A DNA stretch of 64,000 nucleotides. Origin: Candidatus Zymogenaceae bacterium. Lineage in GTDB: Bacteria; Desulfobacterota; Zymogenia; Zymogenales; Zymogenaceae. The notes under the pieces were generated by a model. The model was not told the DNA's origin. It made no database searches and saw nothing but the letters and a program-made list of their open reading frames with translations. The position numbers were made by a program, and so were the translations under genes. The stretch covers positions 22,716-86,715 of the forward strand of contig JAFGAS010000081.1 of NCBI GenBank assembly GCA_016933535.1. Reading direction: 5' to 3'. Positions 9,081 to 18,033 of this stretch are shown one piece after another (position 1 is the first letter of the stretch; the number at the start of each line of letters is the position of its first letter).

Positions 9081-10136
9081 ATGAAAATCCTCCATACGGC
9101 AGACCTCCACCTGAAAGCCCTCGGCGATGAGCGGTGGGAGGCGTTGACGGCCGTCGTCGAGATCGGAAGGAAACACAAGATCGACGCGCTGGTTATCGCG
9201 GGGGACCTGTTTGACCGGGGGATTGACGCCGAGCGGCTGCGCACGGCGGTGCGTCCCATATTCTCCGGCACGGGTTTTCCCGTCCTGATCCTTCCCGGCA
9301 ACCACGACCGGGAGTCTTTTCGTCCGGGCGATTTCTTCGGGGAAAATACCGTCATCCTCGGCGACGCCCCGTTTATCCTGGGCGACGTATCCTTTTGCGC
9401 CCTTCCCTTTGAGCCGGGGGACCGGCAGCGGGTGCTGGCCCGGCTCCACGGGCTTCGGGGGCGGCTCGATCCGGCATGTGTCAATATCCTGATCTACCAC
9501 GGTGAGCTGATCGATACCTTCTTTTCCCGTGCCGATTTCGGGGACGAGGGCGCCGACCGCTACATGCCGGCCCGCCTCTCGTGGTTTGCGGACCTGGGCC
9601 TGTCGTATGTACTTGCCGGCCACTTCCACTCAAAATTCACCATACGGACCTTTGGCGACGGCGGCTTTTTCGTCTATCCCGGCTCGCCCGTATCCGTCAC
9701 GAAAAAAGAAGCGGGGCGGCGCGGGGTCAATCTCTTTGAGACCGGCATGGCCCCGGCGGAGCTGTTCCTCGACACCCCGCACTATGCGGACGAAGAAATC
9801 GTCTGTAATCCCTTTTCGAACCGACATCCCCTCGAGATCATAAAAGAGCGCCTCTCGGGCCTGCACCCCCAGGCTACCGCGCTGATCTCCGTGAAGGGGT
9901 TCATCGACGGCGCGCGCCTCGGGACCGACGAGTCGTCGCTCCTGGAGGAGATAAAAAAGATCGCCCGGGGGCGGGCCGAGGTGGATGAATACTCCGTCCG
10001 GGACGTCTCTACGATACTGGCCGACGGTCTTTTCTCGGCCTTCTCCGAGCGGCTTGCCGCCGAAGAGCCGGATGAAGAAAGACGTGCGCGCGTAACGAGG
10101 ATGGTTATCGAGGCGATGATGGAGGCCGCACGGTGA
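9081..10136 (+). CDS. SbcD/Mre11-like DNA exonuclease (YhaO type)
   Basis: A 351-residue calcineurin-fold phosphoesterase. All metal-binding motifs are present in order: HTADLHL (residues 4-10), GDLFDRG (about 41-47), GNHDR (about 73-77), YHGEL (about 139) and GHFHSK (about 179-184). After the catalytic domain comes a roughly 130-residue cap and C-terminal helical region that in Mre11/SbcD docks on the ATPase. The gene overlaps the yhaN-like gene by 4 bases (GTGA), so the two subunits are translationally coupled. Predicted role: nuclease subunit of a Rad50/Mre11-like complex in DNA end processing. Confidence 0.9.
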   Translation: MKILHTADLHLKALGDERWEALTAVVEIGRKHKIDALVIAGDLFDRGIDAERLRTAVRPIFSGTGFPVLILPGNHDRESFRPGDFFGENTVILGDAPFILGDVSFCALPFEPGDRQRVLARLHGLRGRLDPACVNILIYHGELIDTFFSRADFGDEGADRYMPARLSWFADLGLSYVLAGHFHSKFTIRTFGDGGFFVYPGSPVSVTKKEAGRRGVNLFETGMAPAELFLDTPHYADEEIVCNPFSNRHPLEIIKERLSGLHPQATALISVKGFIDGARLGTDESSLLEEIKKIARGRAEVDEYSVRDVSTILADGLFSAFSERLAAEEPDEERRARVTRMVIEAMMEAAR

Positions 10137-12451
10137 GGATTGATGAGTTTCACGTCGCGCATTTCGGCCCCATTCGTTACGACAAACCCTTCGTGCTGTC
10201 TGATTTCACGCTCTTCTGGGGAAAGAACGAGCAGGGCAAGACTCTGACAATCGATGCCCTGGTAAAGCTTCTCCTCGGCAAGGAGGCGAAACGGTTCGTA
10301 AGGATCGAACGGGTCGACGATAAACCCTCGGGGTATGTCGTCGTTACCGTCAACTCCGAAAGATATAAGCTGCCCGAAAAGGGCCTTCTGACTGACGTAT
10401 GCGGACTCACGGAGGCCGAGTGCCGCAACGTCTTCATCGTCCGGGCCAGCGACCTTTCCATCGGGCGGGATGAAAAGGAGCCGGAGGCGGACTTCTATGC
10501 GGCCGTCACCGACCGGATCACGGGTATGGAGACCCGGAGGATCTCCCGCGTCAAGGATGCCGTCCTTTCCGTCGCGCGGGTCACGCGGACGGGGAGGTTC
10601 AGGGATATACAGGACGAGGGGCTCAAGTCCCGGTTCGAGACGGCGCTCGCCATGACCGAGGAGATCGACCGGCTCTCCGCGGATACCCAGGCCGAGGGCC
10701 TGGACACGCTGGAGCAGGAAGCGGTGGGTGAGGACGAGGCGATAAGACGCGTCGGCGATGAGCTATCGGCACTGGAAGACGCCCGCAAGCGCAAGCAGTA
10801 CGAGACGGGGTTTGCCGCGACAGAAAGGCTCCGGGAGGCGCTGGGGGCCGCCGGCCGATTGGAGCGGTATCGGGACGAGGACGAACGAGCGTGGGGCGAT
10901 GCCGAACGGGAGATCGGGAGGGTCACGGCCGAGATCGGCCGCCTCCGGGAGCAGGCGGACAAGAAAAAGGCCCGGCTATCGGAAATAATTAACGAAATCA
11001 GAAAAAAAGAGGGCGATTTTCAGGCCCTGGAAAACCGGAAACGGAAGGTAGATGAGGACGTGAGGCCGAGGCTGGTGGATTACGAAAAGCGCCTCGGCCG
11101 GAATGCGGAAAATAGTCAGAAGAAGGGATACTATACCCTGGTCTCGGCGGTCTCGGCGGCCGTTTTCTGCGCGTCCCTTATCAGCGTTATCCTCAGGCCC
11201 CACCCCCTGTTTACCGTACTCTCGGCGGCCGCGCTCGGGGCGACCGTCGTCTGTATCACTATCCTTTCCCGGATCATCGTCGGGCGGTCCCGGCTCGAGC
11301 GCGATTTCCAGGAGGTCCGGCTCGACCTCGCCCGGCTGGAGCTGGCGGGAAAATCTGTTCCCGAAACCCTGGCCGCCGTCCAAAGATTCAACGAGCACTA
11401 TAAGAAGCGGTTCGACGAGATCAACGGGCTCCGGCAGGATCGGTCGGTGCTCGAACGGGAGATCGCCGACATCGTCTCCCGGGCCGTCCCCGAGCAGGAG
11501 CGGGCGGTTGAGGCGGGCCGGCGGGCCGTTGCCGATATACAGAGGAACTCCGGATGCAAGACGATAGAAGACCTGGCCGAGCGGCTGGCGTCCAGGAGGG
11601 ATACCGATTCGGTTGTTGCGCGGCAGGTGGCGATATTGACGGGCATGTTCGAGAAGGGCACCGGGAATATCAAAGAAGACGTCGAGCTCTGGAGGGGCAA
11701 GATATCGGAGCTTTCATCGTATCGCGAGGCGGCCCCGGGCGTCGAATTCACCGAACAAACATACAAGGAAAAGCAGGACGAAAAAAGGGCGGCCGAACAA
11801 CGGCTGGGCCAAATCTCTTCCCGTCTTGCCGATTTCAAGAAGCGACTTGAACAGGTCGAGCGCAAGGCCAATGCTGTCCTTGCGACGGCCGACGACTATA
11901 TCCATTGTGATACCTCATCGGACCTCGTCTCGATTGCCGAAAGGCTTTCCGCGTTCATATCGGAACATGAGGCAAACCGAAGCGCGGCGCTGACGGCCGT
12001 GGGCATATTCGAGCAGATCGAACGGGAAGAAAAGGGGCGCGTCTCACTTCTCTTTGACGAGGAAGGCGGGGTGTCGGGATACTTTTCGACGATCACGGGA
12101 GGGCTCTACGATGCCGTGTCGTTTGATCCCGTGGGCGGCGTAGTCAGCGTCAGAAAGGGCGGCGGCGAGACGCTCTCCGCCGACAAGCTCTCATCGGGCG
12201 CCTACGACCAGCTCTACCTGGCGGTGCGCCTGGCCCTGGGGCGGCGCATTGCCCCGGACGGGGCGGGCTTTTTTATCATGGACGACCCGTTCATACGCTC
12301 CGACCCCGACCGCCTTGCCCGCCAGATGGCGATGCTCGGCGATATCGCCCGAAAGGGGTGGCAGATCGTCTACTTCTCCTCCAAGGGGGAGGTCAAAGAG
12401 GCCCTGGCAAAGGAGATCAAGAAGGGCGCGGTGACCCTGATCGATATCTGA
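10133..12451 (+). CDS. SbcC/Rad50-like AAA ATPase (YhaN type) with central membrane helices
   Basis: 772 residues. Walker A is GKNEQGKT near residue 30; the ABC signature is LSSGAYDQLYLAVRLALG near residue 690 and Walker B is FFIMDDP near 715. Between them lie two long coiled-coil arms. In the middle (about residues 330-385) are two hydrophobic helices, a feature of YhaN-type proteins, where other Rad50 proteins have a zinc hook. This suggests the complex sits at the membrane. It starts with GTG overlapping the stop of the nuclease gene. It would regulate access of DNA ends to the nuclease by ATP-driven opening and closing. Confidence 0.9.
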   Translation: MRIDEFHVAHFGPIRYDKPFVLSDFTLFWGKNEQGKTLTIDALVKLLLGKEAKRFVRIERVDDKPSGYVVVTVNSERYKLPEKGLLTDVCGLTEAECRNVFIVRASDLSIGRDEKEPEADFYAAVTDRITGMETRRISRVKDAVLSVARVTRTGRFRDIQDEGLKSRFETALAMTEEIDRLSADTQAEGLDTLEQEAVGEDEAIRRVGDELSALEDARKRKQYETGFAATERLREALGAAGRLERYRDEDERAWGDAEREIGRVTAEIGRLREQADKKKARLSEIINEIRKKEGDFQALENRKRKVDEDVRPRLVDYEKRLGRNAENSQKKGYYTLVSAVSAAVFCASLISVILRPHPLFTVLSAAALGATVVCITILSRIIVGRSRLERDFQEVRLDLARLELAGKSVPETLAAVQRFNEHYKKRFDEINGLRQDRSVLEREIADIVSRAVPEQERAVEAGRRAVADIQRNSGCKTIEDLAERLASRRDTDSVVARQVAILTGMFEKGTGNIKEDVELWRGKISELSSYREAAPGVEFTEQTYKEKQDEKRAAEQRLGQISSRLADFKKRLEQVERKANAVLATADDYIHCDTSSDLVSIAERLSAFISEHEANRSAALTAVGIFEQIEREEKGRVSLLFDEEGGVSGYFSTITGGLYDAVSFDPVGGVVSVRKGGGETLSADKLSSGAYDQLYLAVRLALGRRIAPDGAGFFIMDDPFIRSDPDRLARQMAMLGDIARKGWQIVYFSSKGEVKEALAKEIKKGAVTLIDI

Positions 12452-12488
12452 TCTCTTCAGAAGGCCGCCGCGCCGATAGGCCCCGCTC

Positions 12489-13874
12489 TTAGTACTTCTC
12501 AACCGCCCGTATTATCGGTTTTACCATTTCGTGTTTTATCATCTGTCCGTATATTTTTTCCCGAATCGGCCTGATGTGCGCCAGCAGGGTCAGGAAGATA
12601 TTGACCATCCGAAATTTCTTGTCCGTCTTCTGCGGGAACGCCAACAGGCCGTGCTTCTTGTAGTACCGGTAATCGGAGACGAACGGAAAACGGAGCCTGC
12701 CCCAGACGTCGTCACGAAAGATCTTTCGTCCCGCAAATCCCAGGAACGTCATCGATCGAATATATTGCGCGTCGGCCGCCCAGACGAGCCTGCCGGCGAG
12801 CCCGGTGATAAGGCCATCCAATTGGGCCGAACCGGCGGTCTCGTCGGAGACGAAGTCCACGATACTCGCGCCCTGGGTTTCGAAGTATCCGCGCAGCGCC
12901 TCTGAAAGCGGTGTCGCCTGAGAGAGGGGACCCGAGACGAGGAAGGCGACCTGTTTTCCCTCCATCACGGGGATGTGGGTCATGAAAAACGAGCGGTCAA
13001 AGAAGAGCTTGAACCGCGACGAGAGGTAACGGTCTTTGATCGCCCCGGCAATAACCAGGATATCGGCGGGGATGATCGTCTCCCGGTAAAAATCGACGAA
13101 GCCGTCCTTGCCGGTGTAGGCGCAGGTGTTGTCCCACCCGCACCGGATACACCCCAGGCACCCCCCGGCGATATCGATATCGTTGAGGTTGACGACGACG
13201 GGTTTCGTGGTGAACGAACCGCAGAAGCGCTCGACCATCCCGAGGAGATTCGTCTGCCCATCCGTTGCGTCCGTCAGGACGACGATTTTTTTGTCCCCCG
13301 GGTCGACGCCAGCCGTGGGCCTGGCGGGGACATATTTCGTGGGAACGGCCGAAAGCGGTGAGAAGAAACGGGACACGGGGAGTTTTTTCTCGACGGTTGC
13401 CAAGAAATCACCGGCAAATCCGAGGAGTCTTTTTCGCTCCTTTTCCAGTATCAGGTCGTGCATCTCGGGGGAATGGTAGCCGGCATACCGCATGCCCAGG
13501 TCCTCGGATATCCCGCGGACGTAGGCATGGGCGGTCTGGTCGTAGAAGTGAATCGATGTGGACAGCGACGCGGCATATTTTCCCGCAAAGGCGTCTTCGG
13601 CTCCGCGCTCACCGATAAGTTCGATAAAACGCTTGAGCCCGGAATGAACGACGAGGTAGTAGAGAGGAAAGGCCCAGAGGACGGCGTCTGACGTCCGGAC
13701 CGAGTCGATAATCTCGGAAAACGCCTTCTCGTCCTTCTCAATTGTCTTGATCCGCTGCGCGACGTGAAACGTCGCGTACTCGTGCCCGGGGAACTTCTTG
13801 ATGATGTAATTGACGTACTGCATGGTAACGCTCGTCTCCCCCTTGGGGCTGCCCGCAAGTATCGTGATCTTCAT
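12489..13874 (-). CDS. Double flavodoxin-like (NADPH-dependent FMN reductase) protein
   Basis: 461 residues containing two flavodoxin-like units. The first (residues 1-165) begins ITILAGSPKGETSVTMQYV, with the phosphate-binding loop, and has SDAVLWAFPLYYL. The second (about 200-355) starts IVVLTDATDGQTNLLGMV and has a Cys pair, GCLGCIRCGWDN, before DGFVDFYRETI. The tail is helical. Such fused flavoproteins with iron-sulfur-like Cys motifs act as redox partners in anaerobes; the partner is unknown. The gene runs in the same direction as the padR gene just upstream, 100 bases away, and may share its transcript. Confidence 0.8.
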   Translation of the reverse strand: MKITILAGSPKGETSVTMQYVNYIIKKFPGHEYATFHVAQRIKTIEKDEKAFSEIIDSVRTSDAVLWAFPLYYLVVHSGLKRFIELIGERGAEDAFAGKYAASLSTSIHFYDQTAHAYVRGISEDLGMRYAGYHSPEMHDLILEKERKRLLGFAGDFLATVEKKLPVSRFFSPLSAVPTKYVPARPTAGVDPGDKKIVVLTDATDGQTNLLGMVERFCGSFTTKPVVVNLNDIDIAGGCLGCIRCGWDNTCAYTGKDGFVDFYRETIIPADILVIAGAIKDRYLSSRFKLFFDRSFFMTHIPVMEGKQVAFLVSGPLSQATPLSEALRGYFETQGASIVDFVSDETAGSAQLDGLITGLAGRLVWAADAQYIRSMTFLGFAGRKIFRDDVWGRLRFPFVSDYRYYKKHGLLAFPQKTDKKFRMVNIFLTLLAHIRPIREKIYGQMIKHEMVKPIIRAVEKY

Positions 13875-13974
13875 CTGGATACCTCTACTAATTATTTCGA
13901 AAATGTTATCTTTTTCTCACCGTTGCGCGAGGCAAGCGGCGACCCACGCGACATCAGACCGGCGCATGACGGCA

Positions 13975-14592
13975 TCAAAAAAGGCGATGCGGCTTGAAAT
14001 CTCTCACTTTTTTATGCGGTGGCCGACCTCCGGGCGCAGCCTGCATGTCAACAAGTGTCTGGATGGTCTCCTCGCACCAGGCGACGACAGCCCTTGATCG
14101 ATGCATTCCGAAGCTGATCGTCATGAGCCAGAAGGGGACATCCTCCATGCCCTGGTGAGTGCCGTCCTGCCGGAGGTGCCGTTCGATGGTCTCATAGGTC
14201 GTAAGCCTTCGTTCGTGCAGGTCTTTTTCCTTTTTGAGCTTCTCGATGACAGCGGGAAGGGGAAGCGCCCTGGCAAAGAAGACCTGGAGGAGCAGTTCGA
14301 TCCTGGTGGGCTGCTCTTCCGGCTCCCGGAGGAGCCAATCGGTCAGGGCCTTTTCGCCCGCATCCGTCAGGGTGTAGACGGAACGATCCGGCCTGCCGGG
14401 GGTATACCTGACCTCCCGGGAGATGAGGCCTTCGTGCTCCATACGCTTCAGCATAGGGTAGATGTGCCCGAAGTTCTCGTTCCAGAAGTGGCCGATGGAG
14501 TTGTCTGTCACCATCTTTATGTCGTATCCGGACATCGGGGCAAGTGATAGGACGCCGAGAATTGCGTATCGTGTCTTGTTTTCCTTCGACAT
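13975..14592 (-). CDS. PadR-family transcriptional regulator
   Basis: 205 residues. The N-terminal winged helix shows YAILGVLSLAPMSGYDIK, then FWNENFGHIYPMLKRMEHEG and the wing GRPDRSVYTLTDAGE, all typical of PadR. Residues 100-185 form the C-terminal helical dimerisation region of the PadR_C type. The ATG at 14592 is preceded by AAGGAGG at 7 bases. A palindromic operator lies inside its own promoter, so it probably represses itself. It may also control the divergent Fe-S protein gene and the flavoprotein gene downstream. The inducer is unknown. Confidence 0.92.
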   Translation of the reverse strand: MSKENKTRYAILGVLSLAPMSGYDIKMVTDNSIGHFWNENFGHIYPMLKRMEHEGLISREVRYTPGRPDRSVYTLTDAGEKALTDWLLREPEEQPTRIELLLQVFFARALPLPAVIEKLKKEKDLHERRLTTYETIERHLRQDGTHQGMEDVPFWLMTISFGMHRSRAVVAWCEETIQTLVDMQAAPGGRPPHKKVRDFKPHRLF

Positions 14593-14613
14593 GCTTCGCC
14601 TCCTTATGGCAAC

Positions 14614-14642
14614 ATGATATATATCACAGTGATATATGTCAA
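14614..14642 (-). promoter_or_regulatory. padR promoter with palindromic operator in its spacer
   Basis: On the minus strand TTGACA (14642-14637) and TATCAT (14619-14614) are spaced 17 bases. The spacer is filled by a palindrome: ATATATCAC, one central base, GTGATATAT (14619-14637), extending to 14615-14641 with one mismatch. Binding there would block RNA polymerase, which fits autorepression by PadR. Confidence 0.8.
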
Positions 14643-14883
14643 GAAAAAAGTGACCCCAATTTCATTTTTACTGCATGCGGGCTGGATAATGACCTCGAAC
14701 CGCCGCCGGAATTGACCTTGCCTTTTGGGGATGATGTCTGGTATTATAGAGGCACGGGGATTATCGCAATACCTTACAGAGCAGCCCGATACTCCATAAT
14801 AATCCTCCGATTCATTGTAAACATGGAATCACCGTCATTTCCTTTACGGTACGACAGCGACTCGTGACAGGTGGGGTTTTCGC

Positions 14884-15705
14884 ATGTCCTTTCGTCCCGC
14901 GTGGTGGATCAGGTTCCTGGCGATGATATGGCCGCTTACGCGCGTCGCCGGACGTACCTATGACATCCCCCTGATCGGACGGCTGCTGACCTTCCTGACG
15001 CTCCCCCTCTTTTCGCCCCGAAAACAGAGTCTCACTTATATTCCTATCAATCGAGAAATTTCCGGGGGGAACTCCGCCTTCCTGCCGCGCACTATCACGG
15101 CCGATCTCATCGCCGGGTCGTCCCGCCGGGCGATTATCCACCACTGCACCTGCCGGATGGACCGGGGGTGCGTGGATCATGACGCCGGCCTGGGATGTAT
15201 GCTTCTGGGCGACGGCGCCGCCGAGATAGACCCGAAGATCGCGCGCCACGTCACGGAGCAGGAGGCCCTGGATCACCTGGATCGGGCGCTTGAAAACGGC
15301 CTGATGCCGCTGGTGGGCCGGGCGCCCATCGACAACTACATGTGGGGGGTCGCCAACCGGGGGCGGCTTCTGACCGTCTGCTTCTGCTGCCGTTGCTGCT
15401 GCACGATTCTCGAGGCGGCCAGATACCTCCCGGCCGAGATCCATGAGTCGATCATTCCCGTACCCGGAGTGACGGTCACGATAGATACGGCGGCCTGTAC
15501 GGCCTGCGGCGCCTGTGTTCGGGAGTGCTTCATGGGAGCGCTCACGCTCGTGGGCACAACGGTCGTCCGCGATGAATCGCGATGCAAGAGATGCGGGCGG
15601 TGCGCGTCGATTTGTCCCGCGGCGGCCATAGAAGTGACGGTAGATCAACAAGCAGCCCGCGCTCAGGTGTTGGGCCGTATCGGGAAGTTTGTCGATTTCC
15701 GATAG
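14884..15705 (+). CDS. Cysteine-rich 2[4Fe-4S] ferredoxin-type protein
   Basis: 273 residues. The N-terminal part has a hydrophobic stretch, then a Cys/His cluster (HHCTCRMDRGCVDHDAG..C, about residues 86-108). A striking CFCCRCCC run follows near residue 172. The C-terminal 80 residues hold two bacterial ferredoxin motifs, CTACGACVREC and CKRCGRCASICP, each for one [4Fe-4S] cluster. A paralogue with the same arrangement lies at 25482-26492. An acyl-CoA synthetase gene follows 71 bases later, suggesting a shared redox or acyl-CoA role. Its exact reaction is unknown. Confidence 0.8.
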   Translation: MSFRPAWWIRFLAMIWPLTRVAGRTYDIPLIGRLLTFLTLPLFSPRKQSLTYIPINREISGGNSAFLPRTITADLIAGSSRRAIIHHCTCRMDRGCVDHDAGLGCMLLGDGAAEIDPKIARHVTEQEALDHLDRALENGLMPLVGRAPIDNYMWGVANRGRLLTVCFCCRCCCTILEAARYLPAEIHESIIPVPGVTVTIDTAACTACGACVRECFMGALTLVGTTVVRDESRCKRCGRCASICPAAAIEVTVDQQAARAQVLGRIGKFVDFR

Positions 15706-15776
15706 ACGCCGACGGGCGGACGTCTGCCGTAGAGGCCCGGCGGTATAACACCGGTCAAATACAGGATTATATAACG

Positions 15777-17303
15777 ATGAAACTCGATGAATTTCAGACG
15801 CTCGATCGAATCATCCATCCCGCGTCGGTCGCGGTGGTCGGCGCGTCGAGCAGCCCGGGCAAATTCGGCTGGCTCTACATCAAGGCGCTGATCGATCTTA
15901 ATTTTTCGGGCAGGCTCTTTCCCGTCAATGATCACGCCGACGAGATCCTCGGGGTCAAGACCTATCCCACCCTCGCAGAGCTTCCCGAGGTGCCCGACCT
16001 CCTGGTGGTCACGGTGCCGGCCCGGTTCGTTGCCGACTACCTCGAAGAGGCGCTGGCCCTCGGCATCCCCGGGGCGGTGGTGATGTCCTCGGGATTTACG
16101 GAGCTCAGCCAGGAGGGCGCCGCCATGCAGGCCCATATCGCCGAAATCGCCGCGCGGGGGATTCGGATTATCGGCCCCAACTGCTTTGGGATCTACTCCC
16201 CCAGGGCCGGGATCACCCTGATCCCCGGTTCGGGATTTTCCCGGGATTCGGGGCCGGTCGGGTTTTTTGCCCAGAGCGGCGGGATGACGGCCGACCTCGG
16301 GCAAATGGCGATGAGCCGGGGGATTCGTTTTTCGGCGATGATCAGCTACGGCAACGCCGTGGACGTGGACGAAATCGAACTGCTGGAATATTTTGCCGCC
16401 GACCCGAACACGCATTTTATCGCCTCCTATATGGAGGGGGTTGTCGACGGCAGGCGCTTTTTTGAAATCCTCGGCAAGGTGGCAAAGATAAAGCCGGTCG
16501 TCATCTGGAAGGCGGGGATCACCGAGGCGGGGGCGCGCGCGGCGGCAAGCCACACCGGATCGATGGGGGGAAGCCGCCGGCTCTGGGAAAGTCTCTTTTC
16601 CCAGACCGGGGTGATCGGCGTGCGGGGATTGGAAGAAATGCTGGACGTCCTGATGATGCTGGCCTATGTTTATCCCCGCGGGGGCAGGAATGTCGCGATT
16701 GTCGGCGGCGGCGGTGGGCTGGCGGTAGAGGCGTCGGACCTTGCCGAGCTTTCGGGATTACGGCTTCCCCGGTTCCCGGCCGACGTGACCGAGCAGATAG
16801 CCTCCCTCCTGCAGGGGGCGGGGTCGGCACCCACCAACCCGGTGGACGCGGGAAACCCGGTGGTGCATCCGAGCGTCCTGGTCAAGATCATGAAGATGGC
16901 GGCGGCCCTTCCCGATGTCGACACGCTGATGGTGGTGCAGTTTCTCTTTCATATCTATATCCTCTTTCGGCGTATGTCGGGGCAGGCTGATATCCCGCTT
17001 TCGACGTTTGCGACCTACCCCGTTTTGGCCGATGGGATACGGGAGATCTGTAACGAGTTCGGCAAGCCGGTTATCGGCGTGTTCCCCGAAACGGCGACGT
17101 CGGAAAACGACGAGGAGGTCCAGCTCGAGATCGAGTGGCGAAAGGCCCGCCACGCCCTCCTGAATGCCGGGGCCCCGGTCTACCCCTCCATGGAGCGCGC
17201 GCTGGTCGCCTTGGCCAAGATGGTGGACCATCTCGAGTACCTCAAGTCGCGTGGGATCGTGCCCGCGCCGATCGGGGAGCGCTGCGTCGTGACGCAGTAT
17301 TGA
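15777..17303 (+). CDS. NDP-forming acyl-CoA synthetase, alpha-type subunit
   Basis: 508 residues from the ATG at 15777; the longer frame upstream overlaps the ferredoxin gene and is not similar to the family. The CoA-binding Rossmann domain starts IIHPASVAVVGASSSPGKFG, and GPNCFGIYSPRAG follows near residue 140. The succinyl-CoA-synthetase-like domain contains the phosphohistidine loop AASHTGSMGG near residue 260, then a second flavodoxin-like ligase domain (GGGGGLAVEASDL). There is no ATP-grasp beta domain in the protein or next door. The family makes or uses acyl-CoA with ADP/ATP. A close paralogue is at 62461-63957. Confidence 0.9.
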   Translation: MKLDEFQTLDRIIHPASVAVVGASSSPGKFGWLYIKALIDLNFSGRLFPVNDHADEILGVKTYPTLAELPEVPDLLVVTVPARFVADYLEEALALGIPGAVVMSSGFTELSQEGAAMQAHIAEIAARGIRIIGPNCFGIYSPRAGITLIPGSGFSRDSGPVGFFAQSGGMTADLGQMAMSRGIRFSAMISYGNAVDVDEIELLEYFAADPNTHFIASYMEGVVDGRRFFEILGKVAKIKPVVIWKAGITEAGARAAASHTGSMGGSRRLWESLFSQTGVIGVRGLEEMLDVLMMLAYVYPRGGRNVAIVGGGGGLAVEASDLAELSGLRLPRFPADVTEQIASLLQGAGSAPTNPVDAGNPVVHPSVLVKIMKMAAALPDVDTLMVVQFLFHIYILFRRMSGQADIPLSTFATYPVLADGIREICNEFGKPVIGVFPETATSENDEEVQLEIEWRKARHALLNAGAPVYPSMERALVALAKMVDHLEYLKSRGIVPAPIGERCVVTQY

Positions 17304-17308
17304 AGACA

Positions 17309-17332
17309 CCCCGAAAAGCAGGCTTTTCGGGG
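17309..17332 (+). repeat. Hairpin after the acyl-CoA synthetase gene
   Basis: A perfect 10-bp stem (CCCCGAAAAG facing CTTTTCGGGG) with a 4-base loop, 6 bases after the stop codon. There is no T-run after it, so it is either a weak terminator or an RNA 3' stabiliser. Confidence 0.6.
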
Positions 17333-17413
17333 GCCCGTCAAGGAGAAGAGGAAACTCCTGAATTTTGGTGATACGTGTCGCTTTCGTAATAGACTAACAG
17401 ATAGTATCTTCCG

Positions 17414-17728
17414 ATGAAAAAAGACAAGGAACCCCGGGAGCGCAACGCCACGATCAGACGGGACATCATTGAATTGATGAAGCTGGGTCCGGTGACGCCG
17501 TTTGATCTCTCGGGGACACTGCGGGTCTCGGAGCGGGAGGCGGCCTTTCACCTGGCGCATGCGCTGGAATCGCCGTCCACGAAGTATCAGATCGAGGTCA
17601 CGCCCGCGTGCTGCAAATCCTGCGGTTTCGTCTTTCGGGAAAGAAAGAAAATTAGCAAGCCCTCCCGCTGCCCCCACTGCAAGGCGTCACGGGTCGAGGC
17701 GGCATCGTACTATATCAGGATGCCCTAG
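17414..17728 (+). CDS. HTH / zinc-ribbon predicted transcriptional regulator
   Basis: 104 residues. Residues 13-55 form a helix-turn-helix (IIELMKLGPVTPFDLS, then VSEREAAFHLAHALE). Residues 60-98 form a zinc ribbon with CCKSCG and CPHCKASR. This is the layout of the small predicted regulator family, best known in archaea, that fuses an HTH to a Zn-ribbon. No ribosome site is obvious at the ATG. Targets are unknown; the nearest genes are the synthetase upstream and the rhamnose genes downstream. Confidence 0.75.
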   Translation: MKKDKEPRERNATIRRDIIELMKLGPVTPFDLSGTLRVSEREAAFHLAHALESPSTKYQIEVTPACCKSCGFVFRERKKISKPSRCPHCKASRVEAASYYIRMP

Positions 17729-18033
17729 GAAGAACGATTTTCCGGCAAAAGGTATCCCTGAACGAAATCGGGGGACGCGGCGGGTATCCGAATATGAGGA
17801 CCGACGGCAAAACGCCGTCCTACCGCAGGGACGCGAAGGACCGCCCCCTTTGCCGATTTCGCAACAAAATCCCGCTATTTCCCTAATTTGCTTGATAGAA
17901 TCGTTTTTTTATGGTATTCAAAATCTTTGTAATAGGTGAAATTGATACATGTGAGCGTATTATAATCGCCTCAGGCGGTTCTAACGGGCCACGCAATGAT
18001 TAAAAGCGGCATGAATATAAGAAGGGGTATCTC
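17729..18033. other. Intergenic leader of the rhamnose genes
   Basis: No gene seen. The last 160 bases are AT-rich and hold the promoter listed at 17892-17920. Confidence 0.5.
17892..17920 (+). promoter_or_regulatory. Probable sigma-70 promoter of rmlA
   Basis: TTGATA (17892-17897), a 17-base spacer and TATTCA (17915-17920), leaving a leader of about 105 bases before the rmlA start. Confidence 0.55.
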
